In this document: positions 40,867 to 49,837 of the stretch, in pieces
Numbering within the stretch: position 1 is the first letter of the stretch
Layout of the letters: each line of letters opens with the position of its first letter
DNA from: Bog-756 sp963710495
GTDB lineage: Bacteria; Actinomycetota; Acidimicrobiia; Acidimicrobiales; RAAP-2
DNA length: 64,000 nucleotides
Assembly (NCBI GenBank): GCA_963710495.1
Contig: CAVQAI010000016.1
Coordinates: 124,001-188,000, forward strand
Direction: 5' to 3'
Made by a program: the position numbers and the translations under genes
Notes under the pieces: generated by a model
What the model was told of the DNA's origin: nothing
What the model saw: only the letters and a program-made list of their open reading frames with translations
Database searches by the model: none

Positions 40867-43086
40867 GTGACTGAACGGACCATCATCTATACCCGGACCG
40901 ACGAGGCGCCGGCGTTGGCGACGTACTCGTTTCTCCCCATCCTGCGGGCATTCGCCGCCATGGGCGGCGTCACCGTCGAGTCCCGGGACATCTCGCTGGC
41001 CGGGCGGATGCTGGCCGCCTTCCCCGACCGGCTCCGGCCGAACCAGCGCCAGAGTGACGCCTTGGCCGAACTGGGTGCGCTCACGGGCCGCCCCGAGGCC
41101 AACATCATCAAGCTGCCCAACATCTCGGCCTCGGTGCCCCAGCTCAAAGCGGCCATCGCCGAGCTCCGGGCCGAGGGCTACGACCTACCCGACTATCCCG
41201 ACGACCCCAAGTCCGACGAGGAGCGCGATTGGCGGGCCCGCTACGACCGCATCAAGGGCAGTGCCGTCAACCCCGTGCTCCGCCAGGGGAATTCCGACCG
41301 CCGGGCGGCGCCCTCGGTGAAGGCCTACGCTCGGGCCCACCCCCACCGCATGGGGGCGTGGTCACCCGGCTCGAAGACCCGGGTGGTCCACATGGAGGCC
41401 GGCGACTTCCGGTCGACGGAACGTTCCGCCGTCGTGACCGGGGCCGGTGAGCTCCGCATCGAGCTGGTTTGCACCGACGGCACGATCGTCGTGCTGCGGG
41501 AGTCGGTACCGGTCGAGGCCGGCGACGTGGTGGACGCGTCGGTCATGCGGGTGGCCGCGCTCGACAGCTTCATCACGGCCCAGATCGCCCGGGCCAAGGC
41601 CGAGGGGGTGCTCTTTTCGGTGCACCTCAAGGCCACCATGATGAAGGTGTCCGACCCGATCATCTTCGGCCATGTCGTGCGGGCCTTCTTCCCCGAGACC
41701 TTCTCCCGCTATGGTGCCGTCCTCGCCGCCGCCGACCTCAGCCCCAACGACGGGCTGGGCGCCATCTTCGCCGGGCTCGAGCTGTTGCCCGAAGGCGACG
41801 AGATCCGGGCCGCCTTCGACGCCGAATTGGCCGCCGGGCCGGCGCTGGCCATGGTCGACTCCGACCGGGGCATCACCAACCTGCACGTGCCGAGCGACAT
41901 CATCGTCGACGCGTCCATGCCGGCCATGATCCGCAACTCGGGTCACATGTGGGGGCCCGACGGCAACGAGGGCGACACCCTCGCCGTCATCCCCGACGGC
42001 AGCTACGCCCCGGTCTACGCCGTCACCGTCGACGACTGCCGCACGCACGGTGCGTTCGACCCGGCCACCATGGGCTCGGTCCCCAATGTCGGGCTGATGG
42101 CCCGGGCGGCCGAGGAGTACGGGAGCCACGACAAGACCTTCGAGGTTCCTGACGACGGCACGGTCCGCGTCGTCGATGGGTCGGGGACCGTCGTCCTCGA
42201 GCAGCCGGTGGAGGCCGGCGACATCTTCCGGATGTGCCAGACGAAGGACGTGGCCATCCGCGACTGGGTCAAGCTGGCCGTCACCCGGGCCCGGACGACC
42301 GGCGCGCCGGCGGTGTTCTGGCTCGACGAAGGCCGGGCCCACGACGCCAACCTCATCGCCAAGGTGAAGGAGTACCTCCCCGACCACGACACCGCCGGCC
42401 TCACCCTGGAGATCCTTCCCCCCGACCAGGCCACGGCATTCTCGCTGGAGCGCATCCGCCGGGGCGAGGACACCATCTCGGTCACGGGGAACGTGCTGCG
42501 CGACTACCTGACCGACCTCTTCCCCATCCTCGAGCTCGGCACCAGCGCCAAGATGCTCTCGATCGTGACCCTGCTGGCGGGGGGCGGCCTGTTCGAGACC
42601 GGAGCGGGAGGCTCGGCGCCCAAGCACGTCCAGCAGCTGCTCCGGGAGGACTACCTGCGGTGGGACAGCCTGGGCGAATTCCTCGCCCTCACCCCGAGCT
42701 TGGAGCTGCTGGCCCAGACGACCGACAACCCGAGGGCGAAGGTCCTGGCCGACACCCTCGACCGGGCCACCGCCACCTTCCTCGGCGAGGACAAGTCGCC
42801 CACCCGCAAGCTGGGCGGGATCGACAATCGTGGCAGCCACTACTACCTGGCCCGCTACTGGGCCGAGGAGCTGGCCGCCCAGACCGATGACCCCGGTCTG
42901 GCCGAGGCCTTCGCCCCGGTGGCCTCGGCCCTGGTCGACCGGGAGGAGACCATCGTCGCCGAGCTGGTCGCCGTGCAGGGCGACGCGGTTGATCTCGGCG
43001 GCTACTACCACCCCGACCCGGAACGAGCCGAAGCGGTCATGCGGCCGTCGGGCACCTTGAACGAAGTGATCGCCGGCCTGGGCTGA
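40867..43086 (+). CDS. icd: Isocitrate dehydrogenase, NADP-dependent, monomeric
   Basis: A 739-residue protein whose length and N-terminus (IIYTRTDEAPALATYSFLPI) match the monomeric, two-domain isocitrate dehydrogenase family. Further family blocks are KLPNISASVPQLKAAIAELR, GNSDRRAAPSVKAYARAHPH, and KLGGIDNRGSHYYLARYWA. It decarboxylates isocitrate to 2-oxoglutarate with NADP+. GTG 40867 has GGAGAAG a few bases upstream. It is divergent from mdh and convergent with a methyltransferase gene. Confidence 0.96.
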   Translation: MTERTIIYTRTDEAPALATYSFLPILRAFAAMGGVTVESRDISLAGRMLAAFPDRLRPNQRQSDALAELGALTGRPEANIIKLPNISASVPQLKAAIAELRAEGYDLPDYPDDPKSDEERDWRARYDRIKGSAVNPVLRQGNSDRRAAPSVKAYARAHPHRMGAWSPGSKTRVVHMEAGDFRSTERSAVVTGAGELRIELVCTDGTIVVLRESVPVEAGDVVDASVMRVAALDSFITAQIARAKAEGVLFSVHLKATMMKVSDPIIFGHVVRAFFPETFSRYGAVLAAADLSPNDGLGAIFAGLELLPEGDEIRAAFDAELAAGPALAMVDSDRGITNLHVPSDIIVDASMPAMIRNSGHMWGPDGNEGDTLAVIPDGSYAPVYAVTVDDCRTHGAFDPATMGSVPNVGLMARAAEEYGSHDKTFEVPDDGTVRVVDGSGTVVLEQPVEAGDIFRMCQTKDVAIRDWVKLAVTRARTTGAPAVFWLDEGRAHDANLIAKVKEYLPDHDTAGLTLEILPPDQATAFSLERIRRGEDTISVTGNVLRDYLTDLFPILELGTSAKMLSIVTLLAGGGLFETGAGGSAPKHVQQLLREDYLRWDSLGEFLALTPSLELLAQTTDNPRAKVLADTLDRATATFLGEDKSPTRKLGGIDNRGSHYYLARYWAEELAAQTDDPGLAEAFAPVASALVDREETIVAELVAVQGDAVDLGGYYHPDPERAEAVMRPSGTLNEVIAGLG

Positions 43087-43155
43087 GCCGGCCACGGTCC
43101 CCTCTGGCCAGAACGAAACGCCCGGCCGTCGCCGAGGTGCCGGCGCTCCTTCCTG

Positions 43156-43923
43156 TCACGAACGGTCGAAGGCCCACCACTGGACGACCCGGGCGATCTC
43201 GACCTCTTCGTCGAGCGCCCGTCCCTCGGCGCGCGCCCGGGTGCGGATGGCGGCGCAGGCCGATCGCATCTGGTCGGCGGAATAGGGCCACGTCCAGGAG
43301 TGGATCTGGCGCTCCCACTCGTCGAGGTCCTGGTCGAGGCTCCGGTGGACCACCAGCTCCACGGGCACCAATTGGCGGGCGCGGCCCCGCTCCCCGAGGT
43401 AGTCCGACACCTGCGACGGCTTGGACACGCCGGGGCGGGAGCGGACGATCCCGTGGTGGCGGAAGAGCTCGACGCTCCATTCGTGCCACGGGGCCCGAGG
43501 CGTGCCGCCGAAGTCGACCAACAGCGTCCCGCCGGGGTGGAGCACCCGTGCCGCCTCGTCGAGGGCTGCCTTCCAGTCGGGGATCAGGTGCAGCACATGG
43601 CTGGCCACGACGGCGCCGACCGAACCGCCGGCCACGGGCAGGGCCGTCGAGTCGGCGAGGAGGAGCGGGAACGGGGGCCGTCCCCCGGCGTTGTCGACCA
43701 GGCGGCGCAACATGGCCTCGGCGATGTCCGCCCCGATGAGGGAGATGCCCCGCCGGGCCAGGGGAAGGGCGATACGCCCGGTGCCGACGCCGATCTCGAC
43801 GGCGCGCCCTCTTCCGGCGACCTCGGCCGCCAGCCCGTCGATGACCGCCTCGATGACCTCGCCGGGCAGACCCCGGGTGGCGTCGTAGAACCCGGCGGCC
43901 CGGTCGAAGGAGATGGCCGTCAT
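43156..43923 (-). CDS. Class I SAM-dependent methyltransferase
   Basis: A 255-residue methyltransferase from ATG 43923 (ISFDRAAGFYDATRGLP). Motif I is AVEIGVGTGRIALPLARRG. Post-I and later blocks are LIGADIAEAMLRRL, LPVAGGSVGAVVASHVLHLI and EAARVLHPGGTLLVDFGG. This is the UbiE/Methyltransf_11 branch. The substrate is unknown. Sixteen further residues are possible from an upstream start but are not conserved in pattern. Confidence 0.82.
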   Translation of the reverse strand: MTAISFDRAAGFYDATRGLPGEVIEAVIDGLAAEVAGRGRAVEIGVGTGRIALPLARRGISLIGADIAEAMLRRLVDNAGGRPPFPLLLADSTALPVAGGSVGAVVASHVLHLIPDWKAALDEAARVLHPGGTLLVDFGGTPRAPWHEWSVELFRHHGIVRSRPGVSKPSQVSDYLGERGRARQLVPVELVVHRSLDQDLDEWERQIHSWTWPYSADQMRSACAAIRTRARAEGRALDEEVEIARVVQWWAFDRS

Positions 43924-44055
43924 GGCCCCGACCGAAGCTGGAGAAACGGCCCGGCCGAGGTGTCTGGACATCGCCCGAACACGTCGACGGCCTCGCGCCG
44001 ACGAACCAGCCGGGCCAGGGCATGCCTCCGCCGGGTCAGCTGTCGATCAGCCGGG

Positions 44056-44919
44056 TCAGAGCTCGACGAGGCCCAGAGCGGAGTAGATCTCGCGGGTGGC
44101 ACTGGACCGGTTGAGTGTGTAGAAGTGCAGCCCCGGCACACCGGCGGTCAGCAGCTGGTCGCAGAGCTCGGTGGCGATCGCCACCCCCTCGTCCCGGACG
44201 GCCTCCTTGCCGCCCCGTCCGTCGGCCTCCTGCAGCCGGTCGACCATCCACTCCGGCACGGCTGCGCCCATCGTGGCCATGCGCGGCACGGAGCCGAGCG
44301 AGGTCACCGGCATGATCCCGGGGAGTACCGGCTTGTCCACGCCGATCTCGGCGAGGTCGTCCACCAACCGGGTGTACTCGGCCGCCTCGAAGAAGAACTG
44401 CGTGATGGCGAAGTCGGCCAGGCCGAGCTTGGCGGCGAGGAAGGACCGGTCGGTGGAGAGGTCGGGGGACAGAGGGTGCCCGAGGGGCTGGGCCGCCACC
44501 CCGACCGAAAAGCCGCCGATGGCGTGGGCCAGCTCGACGAGCTCGGAGGCATGGACCAGCTCCCCGACGCCGGCGCTCGGATCCGTGGGCGGGTCGCCTC
44601 CCAGGGCCATGAGGTTCTCGACGCCGGCGGCACGGTAGGCGACCAGAATCTCGGCCAGCTCCAACCGGGTGTGCGCCACGCAGATCAAGTGAGCCATGGG
44701 CACCAGGGTCGTGGTCCGCAGCATCCCGGTCACCAGGTCGAAGGTGCGCTGGCGCGACTCGGCCCCGCCCCGGTAGGTGACCGAGACGAAGGAGGGCCCG
44801 AGCGGCTCGAGCTCCCGCAGGGTGCGCACCAGGGTGGCCTGCTCCGCGTCGGTCTTCGGGGGGAAGAACTCGAACGAGTAGGTCCTCCCCTTGCCCAGGA
44901 GGTCGACAATTCGAGTCAT
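44056..44919 (-). CDS. metF: Methylenetetrahydrofolate reductase
   Basis: A 287-residue TIM-barrel flavoprotein. It begins TYSFEFFPPKTDAEQATLVR, with the catalytic Glu in the family's FEFFPPK motif. Later blocks are SVTYRGGAESRQRT, VENLMALGGDPP, and the FAD/NADH-facing FAITQFFFEAAEY. It reduces 5,10-methylene- to 5-methyl-tetrahydrofolate for methionine synthesis. FolD, which makes methylene-tetrahydrofolate, is encoded 1.3 kb away on the same strand. Length is normal. The gene appears to have its own short leader. Confidence 0.95.
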   Translation of the reverse strand: MTRIVDLLGKGRTYSFEFFPPKTDAEQATLVRTLRELEPLGPSFVSVTYRGGAESRQRTFDLVTGMLRTTTLVPMAHLICVAHTRLELAEILVAYRAAGVENLMALGGDPPTDPSAGVGELVHASELVELAHAIGGFSVGVAAQPLGHPLSPDLSTDRSFLAAKLGLADFAITQFFFEAAEYTRLVDDLAEIGVDKPVLPGIMPVTSLGSVPRMATMGAAVPEWMVDRLQEADGRGGKEAVRDEGVAIATELCDQLLTAGVPGLHFYTLNRSSATREIYSALGLVEL

Positions 44920-44983
44920 AGCCGAACGATCCTACTGCCGGCCCCGCCCATTGACACCGGACCGGTGGGCCGAGCAGTCCAGC

Positions 44984-45835
44984 TCAGCGGCGCGGCGAGG
45001 ATCCCGATCCCGAGCCGATGCGGGCCGAGAGCCGGGCCAGCGCCGTGTCGAGCTCGGTGGTACGGGCCCGGCGGGCCTCATCGGCCTGGGCCAGCTGGAC
45101 ACCGGTCGGTGCCGTCGCTCCGTGCCGCAGCAACCGGTCCGCCTCGACAGCGAAGGCGAGCCCGCGCAACGAACCGGCCGTCCCGGTGGTCAACGATCCC
45201 GTCTCGGGGTCGGGGGCCCGGCGGGCAGCCACCTCGAGGGCGGCGGCGGCTCGCTCCACCTGCACGGACACCGCCCCGCGCAACTCGGCGTCCTCCGAGG
45301 CGGCATTACCCGACAGCAGCGACTCCCGGGCCAGCTGGGCATCGCTCGAAGCGGGCACGACGGCCCGACGCCACTCGGCTTCCATGCCCTTCCGTCGGCG
45401 TGACCGCGTGAGGAGGAGGATGACCAGGACGATGGCCAGAACCAGCACGATGATCACGACGATGAGGGCCCACGGCGTGTTCGACGAGGTGTTGGTCCGC
45501 GTCGTCGTGGTCGTCGTGGTGGGCATGGTGGTCGTCGTGGTCGTGGTGCGGACCGGGCGGGTCGAGGTGGAGGCCGGCACTGTCGTGCTCGTCGTGGTGG
45601 TCACCGGCAAGGTGGTCGACGGAGCCGTCGTGGTCACCGGTTCGCTGGTGGTCGTGGTGGTCGAGTCGGCGACGAGCCGGACCACCGGGGACGGGGGGAG
45701 GACGGTTCGGGGGGCGACGGACGGGCCGGCCGGCCAGGCCGGCGAGGCGGCGATGACGAGCAGGCCCGCCGCCAGCGTGACGACGGTAGCGAGCCGGCCG
45801 GCGCAGGCCCCGGCCCGCCGCCCCGAGCGGCCCAT
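44984..45835 (-). CDS. Thr-rich membrane protein (mucin-like stalk)
   Basis: A 283-residue protein with no recognised family. An N-terminal signal peptide (ATVVTLAAGLLVIAASPAWP) is followed by a ~70-residue stalk that is mostly Thr with Ser, Pro and Val. One membrane segment (ALIVVIIVLVLAIVLVILLL) then leads into a basic stop-transfer RSRRRK and a ~130-residue Ala-rich helical domain. The predicted topology is stalk outside, helical domain inside. The Thr-rich region is a likely O-mannosylation site, as in other actinobacterial surface proteins; this is inference. ATG 45835 shares a base with the cupin gene's stop. Confidence 0.75.
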   Translation of the reverse strand: MGRSGRRAGACAGRLATVVTLAAGLLVIAASPAWPAGPSVAPRTVLPPSPVVRLVADSTTTTTSEPVTTTAPSTTLPVTTTTSTTVPASTSTRPVRTTTTTTTMPTTTTTTTRTNTSSNTPWALIVVIIVLVLAIVLVILLLTRSRRRKGMEAEWRRAVVPASSDAQLARESLLSGNAASEDAELRGAVSVQVERAAAALEVAARRAPDPETGSLTTGTAGSLRGLAFAVEADRLLRHGATAPTGVQLAQADEARRARTTELDTALARLSARIGSGSGSSPRR

Positions 45836-46200
45836 CAGGAGCCGTCCCGCCCGTAGTCGTCCTCGAGCCGCACGATGTCGTCCTCGCCGAAGTAGTCGCC
45901 GTGCTGGACCTCGACGAACACCAGCTCGGCGTAGCCGGTGTTCCCGATCCGGTGGTTCGTCCCGGCCGGGATGTCCACCGAGTCGCCGGCGACGAGCGCC
46001 CTCGGCGTGCCGTCGAGCACGACCTCGCCCGTCCCCCGCACGATGAACCAGTGCTCCGAACGGCGAGCATGGCGCTGGTAGCTGAGCCGCTTCCCGGGCA
46101 GCACCTCGATGCGCTTCACCTTGTGGGTGCCATCATCGTCCAGCACAATGTAGCGACCCCAGGGCCGGACGTCGGTCTCATTGTCCGGGCTGTCGCTCAC
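45835..46200 (-). CDS. Cupin-domain protein (mannose-6-phosphate isomerase type II-like)
   Basis: A 121-residue single-cupin protein. VRPWGRYIVLDDDGTHKVKR, PGKRLSYQRHARRSEHWFIV (H-x-x-x-x-x-H-x type metal site), GTGEVVLDG, and DIPAGTNHRIGNTG (third His) match the cupin of type II phosphomannose isomerase/guanylyltransferase C-termini. The stand-alone form could isomerise or bind a phospho-sugar. GTG 46200 overlaps the folD stop by four bases, so it is co-translated with folD although a functional link is not obvious. Confidence 0.82.
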   Translation of the reverse strand: MSDSPDNETDVRPWGRYIVLDDDGTHKVKRIEVLPGKRLSYQRHARRSEHWFIVRGTGEVVLDGTPRALVAGDSVDIPAGTNHRIGNTGYAELVFVEVQHGDYFGEDDIVRLEDDYGRDGS

Positions 46201-47051
46201 GAGGGGCGCTCGGCGGCCCGGAGGGTGTTGCGCAACAGCATGGCCCGGGTCATCGGACCGACACCGCCGATCCGGGGAGTGATCCAGCCGGCCACCTCGG
46301 CCACCGACTCGTCCACATCGGACAGCAGGCGCTTCCCCTCCCAGGAGGTACCGGCGCCGACCACGGCCGCCCCGGGCTTCACCATGTCCGGGGTCACCAG
46401 CCCGGCCCGCCCGGCCGCGGCCACCACGACGTCGCCCTGGCGGACCAAGCCGGCCAGGTCGTCGACCCCGGTGTGGACCACCGTGACGGCGGCGTTGCAT
46501 CCCGGACGCTTCATGGCGAGCAGCAAGGCCAGCGGGCGCCCGATGGTCAGCCCCCGCCCGATGACCACGACATGCTTGCCCTCGACCGGGACGTCGTACT
46601 CATGGAGCAGCTCCACGATGCCCGCCGGCGTGCACGGCAACGGACCGGGCGCCCCCATGACCAGACGGCCCAGATTGACCGGATGGAGACCGTCGACGTC
46701 CTTGTCCGGATCGACGGCCATGAGAGCCCCCTGCTCGTCCAGGCCGGCGGGCAAAGGGATCTGGATGAGGTAGGCGCTGATCTTGGGGTCGGCGTTGAAC
46801 CGGGCCACCACCGCCTCGAGCTCGTCCTGGGACACCTCGGCCGGCAGGTGCTCGTGGGCGGAGTAGATGCCGACCTCTGCGCAGTCGGCGTGCTTCATGG
46901 CGACGTAACGGGCGCTCGGCCCGTCGTCCCCTACCAGGATGGTCCCGAGCCCGACCCCGATGCCGGCCGCGGCCAACCGGGTCACGCCATCGGTGACCTC
47001 GGCTCGGATCTTGGCGGCCAACCGCTCACCGTCCAGCAACCTCGCGGTCAT
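46197..47051 (-). CDS. folD: Bifunctional methylenetetrahydrofolate dehydrogenase/cyclohydrolase
   Basis: A 284-residue FolD. The catalytic Lys is in ARYVAMKHADCAEVGI. Other signatures are YLIQIPLPAGLDEQG, DVDGLHPVNLGRL, and the NADP-binding VIGRGLTIGRPLALLL. It interconverts 5,10-methylene-, methenyl- and 10-formyl-tetrahydrofolate, supplying formyl groups to PurN and PurH encoded just upstream. purH ends 103 bp before its start. Length is normal. Confidence 0.96.
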   Translation of the reverse strand: MTARLLDGERLAAKIRAEVTDGVTRLAAAGIGVGLGTILVGDDGPSARYVAMKHADCAEVGIYSAHEHLPAEVSQDELEAVVARFNADPKISAYLIQIPLPAGLDEQGALMAVDPDKDVDGLHPVNLGRLVMGAPGPLPCTPAGIVELLHEYDVPVEGKHVVVIGRGLTIGRPLALLLAMKRPGCNAAVTVVHTGVDDLAGLVRQGDVVVAAAGRAGLVTPDMVKPGAAVVGAGTSWEGKRLLSDVDESVAEVAGWITPRIGGVGPMTRAMLLRNTLRAAERPS

Positions 47052-47153
47052 CCCGACATCTCCGTCCTCCTCCGATCGTCCGTTCCGGGCCGGCCACCGT
47101 CTGGTGGTCGTGCCCCTCGGCGCAGCCGCCCGCCGCCCACCACGGGCTGAGGG

Positions 47154-48713
47154 TCAGTGGCGGAAGTGCCGCTCACCGGCGGCCATGACCATGGCCACCC
47201 CGGCGGCGTCGGCGGCGGCCACCACCTCTCCGTCCCGTACGGAGCCGCCCGGTTGCACCACCGCCGCCACGCCGGCCCGGGCCAGCACCTCGAGCCCGTC
47301 GGGAAAGGGGAAGAAGGCGTCACTGGCGGCGGCGCCGCCCGACGCCCGCGGTCCGGCCTTGGCCACGGCGATCTCGGCGGCCACCACCCGCGACTGCTGA
47401 CCCGCCCCCACCCCGACGGCCTGGCCATCGGTCACCACGGCGATGGCGTTCGAGGTGGTTCGGGCACAGACCGTCCAGGCCATCGTGAGGTCGCGCCACT
47501 GGCTGTCGGTGGGCCCGACCTTGGTGGCCACCTCCCAGGTGTCCGGGGCGGCGACGAACCGGTCCGCGTCTTGGACGAGCACACTGGCTCCCAGGCTGCG
47601 GAACTGGCGCTCGATCGACTCGGGGGCGGGTCCGGAAAGGATCCGGGTGGCCTTGCGCCTGGCCGATAGCACGGCCAGGGCAGCCTCGTCGTAGTCGGGT
47701 GCGATGATCACGTCGGCCTGGGGGCCCTCGGCCACCGCCTCGGCCACGGCCACGGTGACCGTCCCGCCGATGGCCACGATCCCCCCGAAGGCCGACTGGG
47801 GATCGCACTCGAGGGCGCGCCGGTAGGCAGTGGCCAGATCGGCATGGATGGCGGCGCCACAGGGGTTGGCGTGCTTGATGATGGCCACGGCCACCTCCCC
47901 GCGACCGGTCGGCGGGAGCTCGTGCACCAACCGCCAGGCGGCGTCGGAGTCGAAGACGTTCAGATAGGAAAGCTCCCGGCCGCCGTGCTGGACCACGTCA
48001 TCCCACCACGAGCGCTCACCGACGACCCGGTAGCGAGCCCCGTGCTGGTGGGGGTTCTCCCCGTAGCGCATCGACCCGGCCCGCTCCAGGCTCAGGTTGA
48101 CCATGGGTGGCAGAGCCAGGGCCAGGTCGAACTCCTCGGCCCCGGCCTCGACCGTGCGGGTCCCCTCCCGTTCGTCCAGCCAGGCCACGATGGCAGCGTC
48201 GTACCCCGCGGTGTGGGCGAACGCCTCGCGCGCCAGACGGCGTCGCGTGTCGGTCGACAGCGAGCCCTGGCGGCGGAGCTCGTCCAGGACGGCCCCGTAC
48301 TCGGCCGGGTCGACCACGATGCCGACGTGGTCGTGGTTCTTGGCCGCCGCCCGCACCATGGTGGGCCCTCCGACGTCGATGAGCTCGACCGAAGGATCGG
48401 AGGTGAAGGGATAGAGATTGCAGACCACCAAGTCGATGAGGCCGATGCCCAGCTGTTCGATGTCCGACAGATGGTCGGGCTTCGACCGGTCGGCCAGGAT
48501 GCCCCCGTGGATGGTGGGGTGGAGGGTCTTGACCCGGCCCCCGAGCATCTCGGGCGCACCGGTGAGATCGGCCACCTCGACGTGGTCGATGCCGGCCTCG
48601 GCCAGCGCGGCCGAGGTGCCCCCGCTCGACACCAGCTCCCAGCCGAGCTCCGAGAGCCCGCGGGCCAACCCCACCAGGCCGGTCTTGTCGTACACGGACA
48701 GCAGGGCCCTCAT
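47154..48713 (-). CDS. purH: Bifunctional AICAR formyltransferase/IMP cyclohydrolase
   Basis: A 519-residue PurH. The IMP cyclohydrolase half comes first (LLSVYDKTGLVGLARGLSEL, LGGRVKTLHPTIHGGILADR, NLYPF). The AICAR transformylase half contains LRYGENPHQ-like MRYGENPHQHGARY and IIKHANPCGAAI with the catalytic Lys-His. The C-terminus is complete (GERHFRH). It performs the last two steps of IMP synthesis. ATG 48713 overlaps the purN stop by four bases. Confidence 0.97.
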   Translation of the reverse strand: MRALLSVYDKTGLVGLARGLSELGWELVSSGGTSAALAEAGIDHVEVADLTGAPEMLGGRVKTLHPTIHGGILADRSKPDHLSDIEQLGIGLIDLVVCNLYPFTSDPSVELIDVGGPTMVRAAAKNHDHVGIVVDPAEYGAVLDELRRQGSLSTDTRRRLAREAFAHTAGYDAAIVAWLDEREGTRTVEAGAEEFDLALALPPMVNLSLERAGSMRYGENPHQHGARYRVVGERSWWDDVVQHGGRELSYLNVFDSDAAWRLVHELPPTGRGEVAVAIIKHANPCGAAIHADLATAYRRALECDPQSAFGGIVAIGGTVTVAVAEAVAEGPQADVIIAPDYDEAALAVLSARRKATRILSGPAPESIERQFRSLGASVLVQDADRFVAAPDTWEVATKVGPTDSQWRDLTMAWTVCARTTSNAIAVVTDGQAVGVGAGQQSRVVAAEIAVAKAGPRASGGAAASDAFFPFPDGLEVLARAGVAAVVQPGGSVRDGEVVAAADAAGVAMVMAAGERHFRH

Positions 48714-49360
48714 GGCGCGACCTCCCTCGTGGATCCTGGCCCATCCCCCGCGGTGGTCGCCAGCCCGGCCATGAAGCGACGGATGGTCTCCGGATAGAGG
48801 GTGCGCTCGACCGCCTTGATCCGTTCGTGCAGCGTCGCCTCGGTGTCCCCGGGGAGCACGGGCACGACCTCTTGGGCCAGCACCGGTCCCGCATCCATCT
48901 CCAAGGTGGCGATGTGCACGGTCGTGCCGGTCTCGCTCACGCCGGCGGCCAGGGCATCGGCCACGGCATGCCAGCCGGGAAAGGACGGGAGGAGGGCCGG
49001 ATGGGTGTTGAGAATCCTACCGGGGTAGGCATCGTGGACGGGCTGTCCCAGCACGGTCCCGAACCCGGCCATGGCGACGACCTCGATGCCTCCGGCCTGC
49101 AGCACCCCGGTCACCGCCGCCGTGTAACGGTCGCGTTGGAAGCCGGGCCCGAAGCCTCCGAACTCGTTCCGGTCGACCACGTCGGCCGGGATGCCGGCGG
49201 CCCGGGCCACCTCGACGGCGCGGCACGGGCGATCGACCACCACCAGGCACACCGGGAGCCCGGCGGCGATGATCGCCTCGAGGATGGTGCCGCTCCCGGA
49301 CGCCAGAACCGCCAGGCGAACGCCGCCCGAGGTGGAATCGAGGCTGGCATCACCGGGCAC
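48710..49360 (-). CDS. purN: Phosphoribosylglycinamide formyltransferase
   Basis: A 216-residue GART. It contains LAVLASGSGTILEAII, LAGFG-type MAGFGTVLGQPVHDAYP, the active-site NTHPALLPSFPGWHAVADAL with Asn and His, and IATLEMDAGPVLAQEVVPV with the catalytic Asp. It formylates glycinamide ribonucleotide with 10-formyl-tetrahydrofolate. GTG 49360 is the only good start; the first 13 residues are variable. Four 11-bp repeats lie about 30 bp upstream of it, in what should be its leader or promoter. Confidence 0.95.
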   Translation of the reverse strand: MPGDASLDSTSGGVRLAVLASGSGTILEAIIAAGLPVCLVVVDRPCRAVEVARAAGIPADVVDRNEFGGFGPGFQRDRYTAAVTGVLQAGGIEVVAMAGFGTVLGQPVHDAYPGRILNTHPALLPSFPGWHAVADALAAGVSETGTTVHIATLEMDAGPVLAQEVVPVLPGDTEATLHERIKAVERTLYPETIRRFMAGLATTAGDGPGSTREVAP

Positions 49361-49837
49361 TCGGGCACGCTACCAGTGCCGGTTCGCTCCGGATCCGGAG
49401 CGGATCCGGAGCGGATCCGCGGCGGATCCGGGCGCGGCTGACCGCTTCTGATCGGAGGAGCCTCCCCGAGCGCGGGACCGGGGCGACGGGGCCCTTCCGG
49501 CCTGCCTCCGGTATCGGGCCCACGTCGCTCGGTCCCCCCTGCCCAGGGAATGCCCCTCGTGACGGCTCTATCGGCAAGGTCCCGACATTTCCGAAGCGAA
49601 ACTTTTCGGCCCGTCGGGACCGGGCCGAGCGGGCTCCCGGCCGGGGTCGAACCGGCCCGAGACGAAGCGGCCGCGGCCCGAGACACCGTCCGGGTCAACA
49701 TCCGAGCGGGCACCGTCGAGATCGACGATGACCGCCGTCCGGGGACGTCCGATGAGGTCGGGGCCGATGAGCGCGGTGACCGGCAATGAGGGCGCTGACC
49801 GGCAATGACCTGTGGGCCGGTCGCCCGTCGGAACCGT
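49361..49837. other. Intergenic region between sucD and purN with repeats
   Basis: 477 bp, read leftwards by both flanking genes. Besides the 11-bp array at 49390-49433, a 13-bp direct repeat TGACCGGCAATGA occurs at 49777-49789 and 49796-49808, shortly after the sucD stop. Frames of about 72-79 codons exist on both strands (49550-49789 and 49568-49786), but they lack ribosome binding sites and family resemblance. CCGAA/TTCGG near 49590-49610 (read on the minus strand) could form a small hairpin. Confidence 0.45.
49390..49433. repeat. Four 11-bp tandem repeats upstream of purN
   Basis: Copies of CGGATCCGGAG start at 49390, 49401, 49412 and 49423; the third and fourth differ at their last three positions. 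Each unit has a palindromic GGATCC core, and CTCCGGATCCGGAG (49387-49400) is a perfect 14-bp palindrome. The 11-bp period keeps all copies on one helix face. Alternatively, as RNA they could fold in several mutually exclusive hairpins ahead of purN. Confidence 0.75.

Noticed and set aside
45480..45670. Plus-strand Val-rich open frame across GTGGTCGTC repeats
   Set aside because: It is the complement of the poly-Thr stalk codons of the membrane protein at 44984-45835, which has a signal peptide and membrane segment.
49390..49433. GGATCC repeats considered as cloning or vector sequence
   Set aside because: The units are imperfect and embedded in normal intergenic DNA between two conserved operons; no vector features are present.
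49568..49786. A small minus-strand gene after sucD
   Set aside because: No ribosome binding site, no family resemblance, and a plus-strand frame of similar length overlaps it; composition alone explains both.
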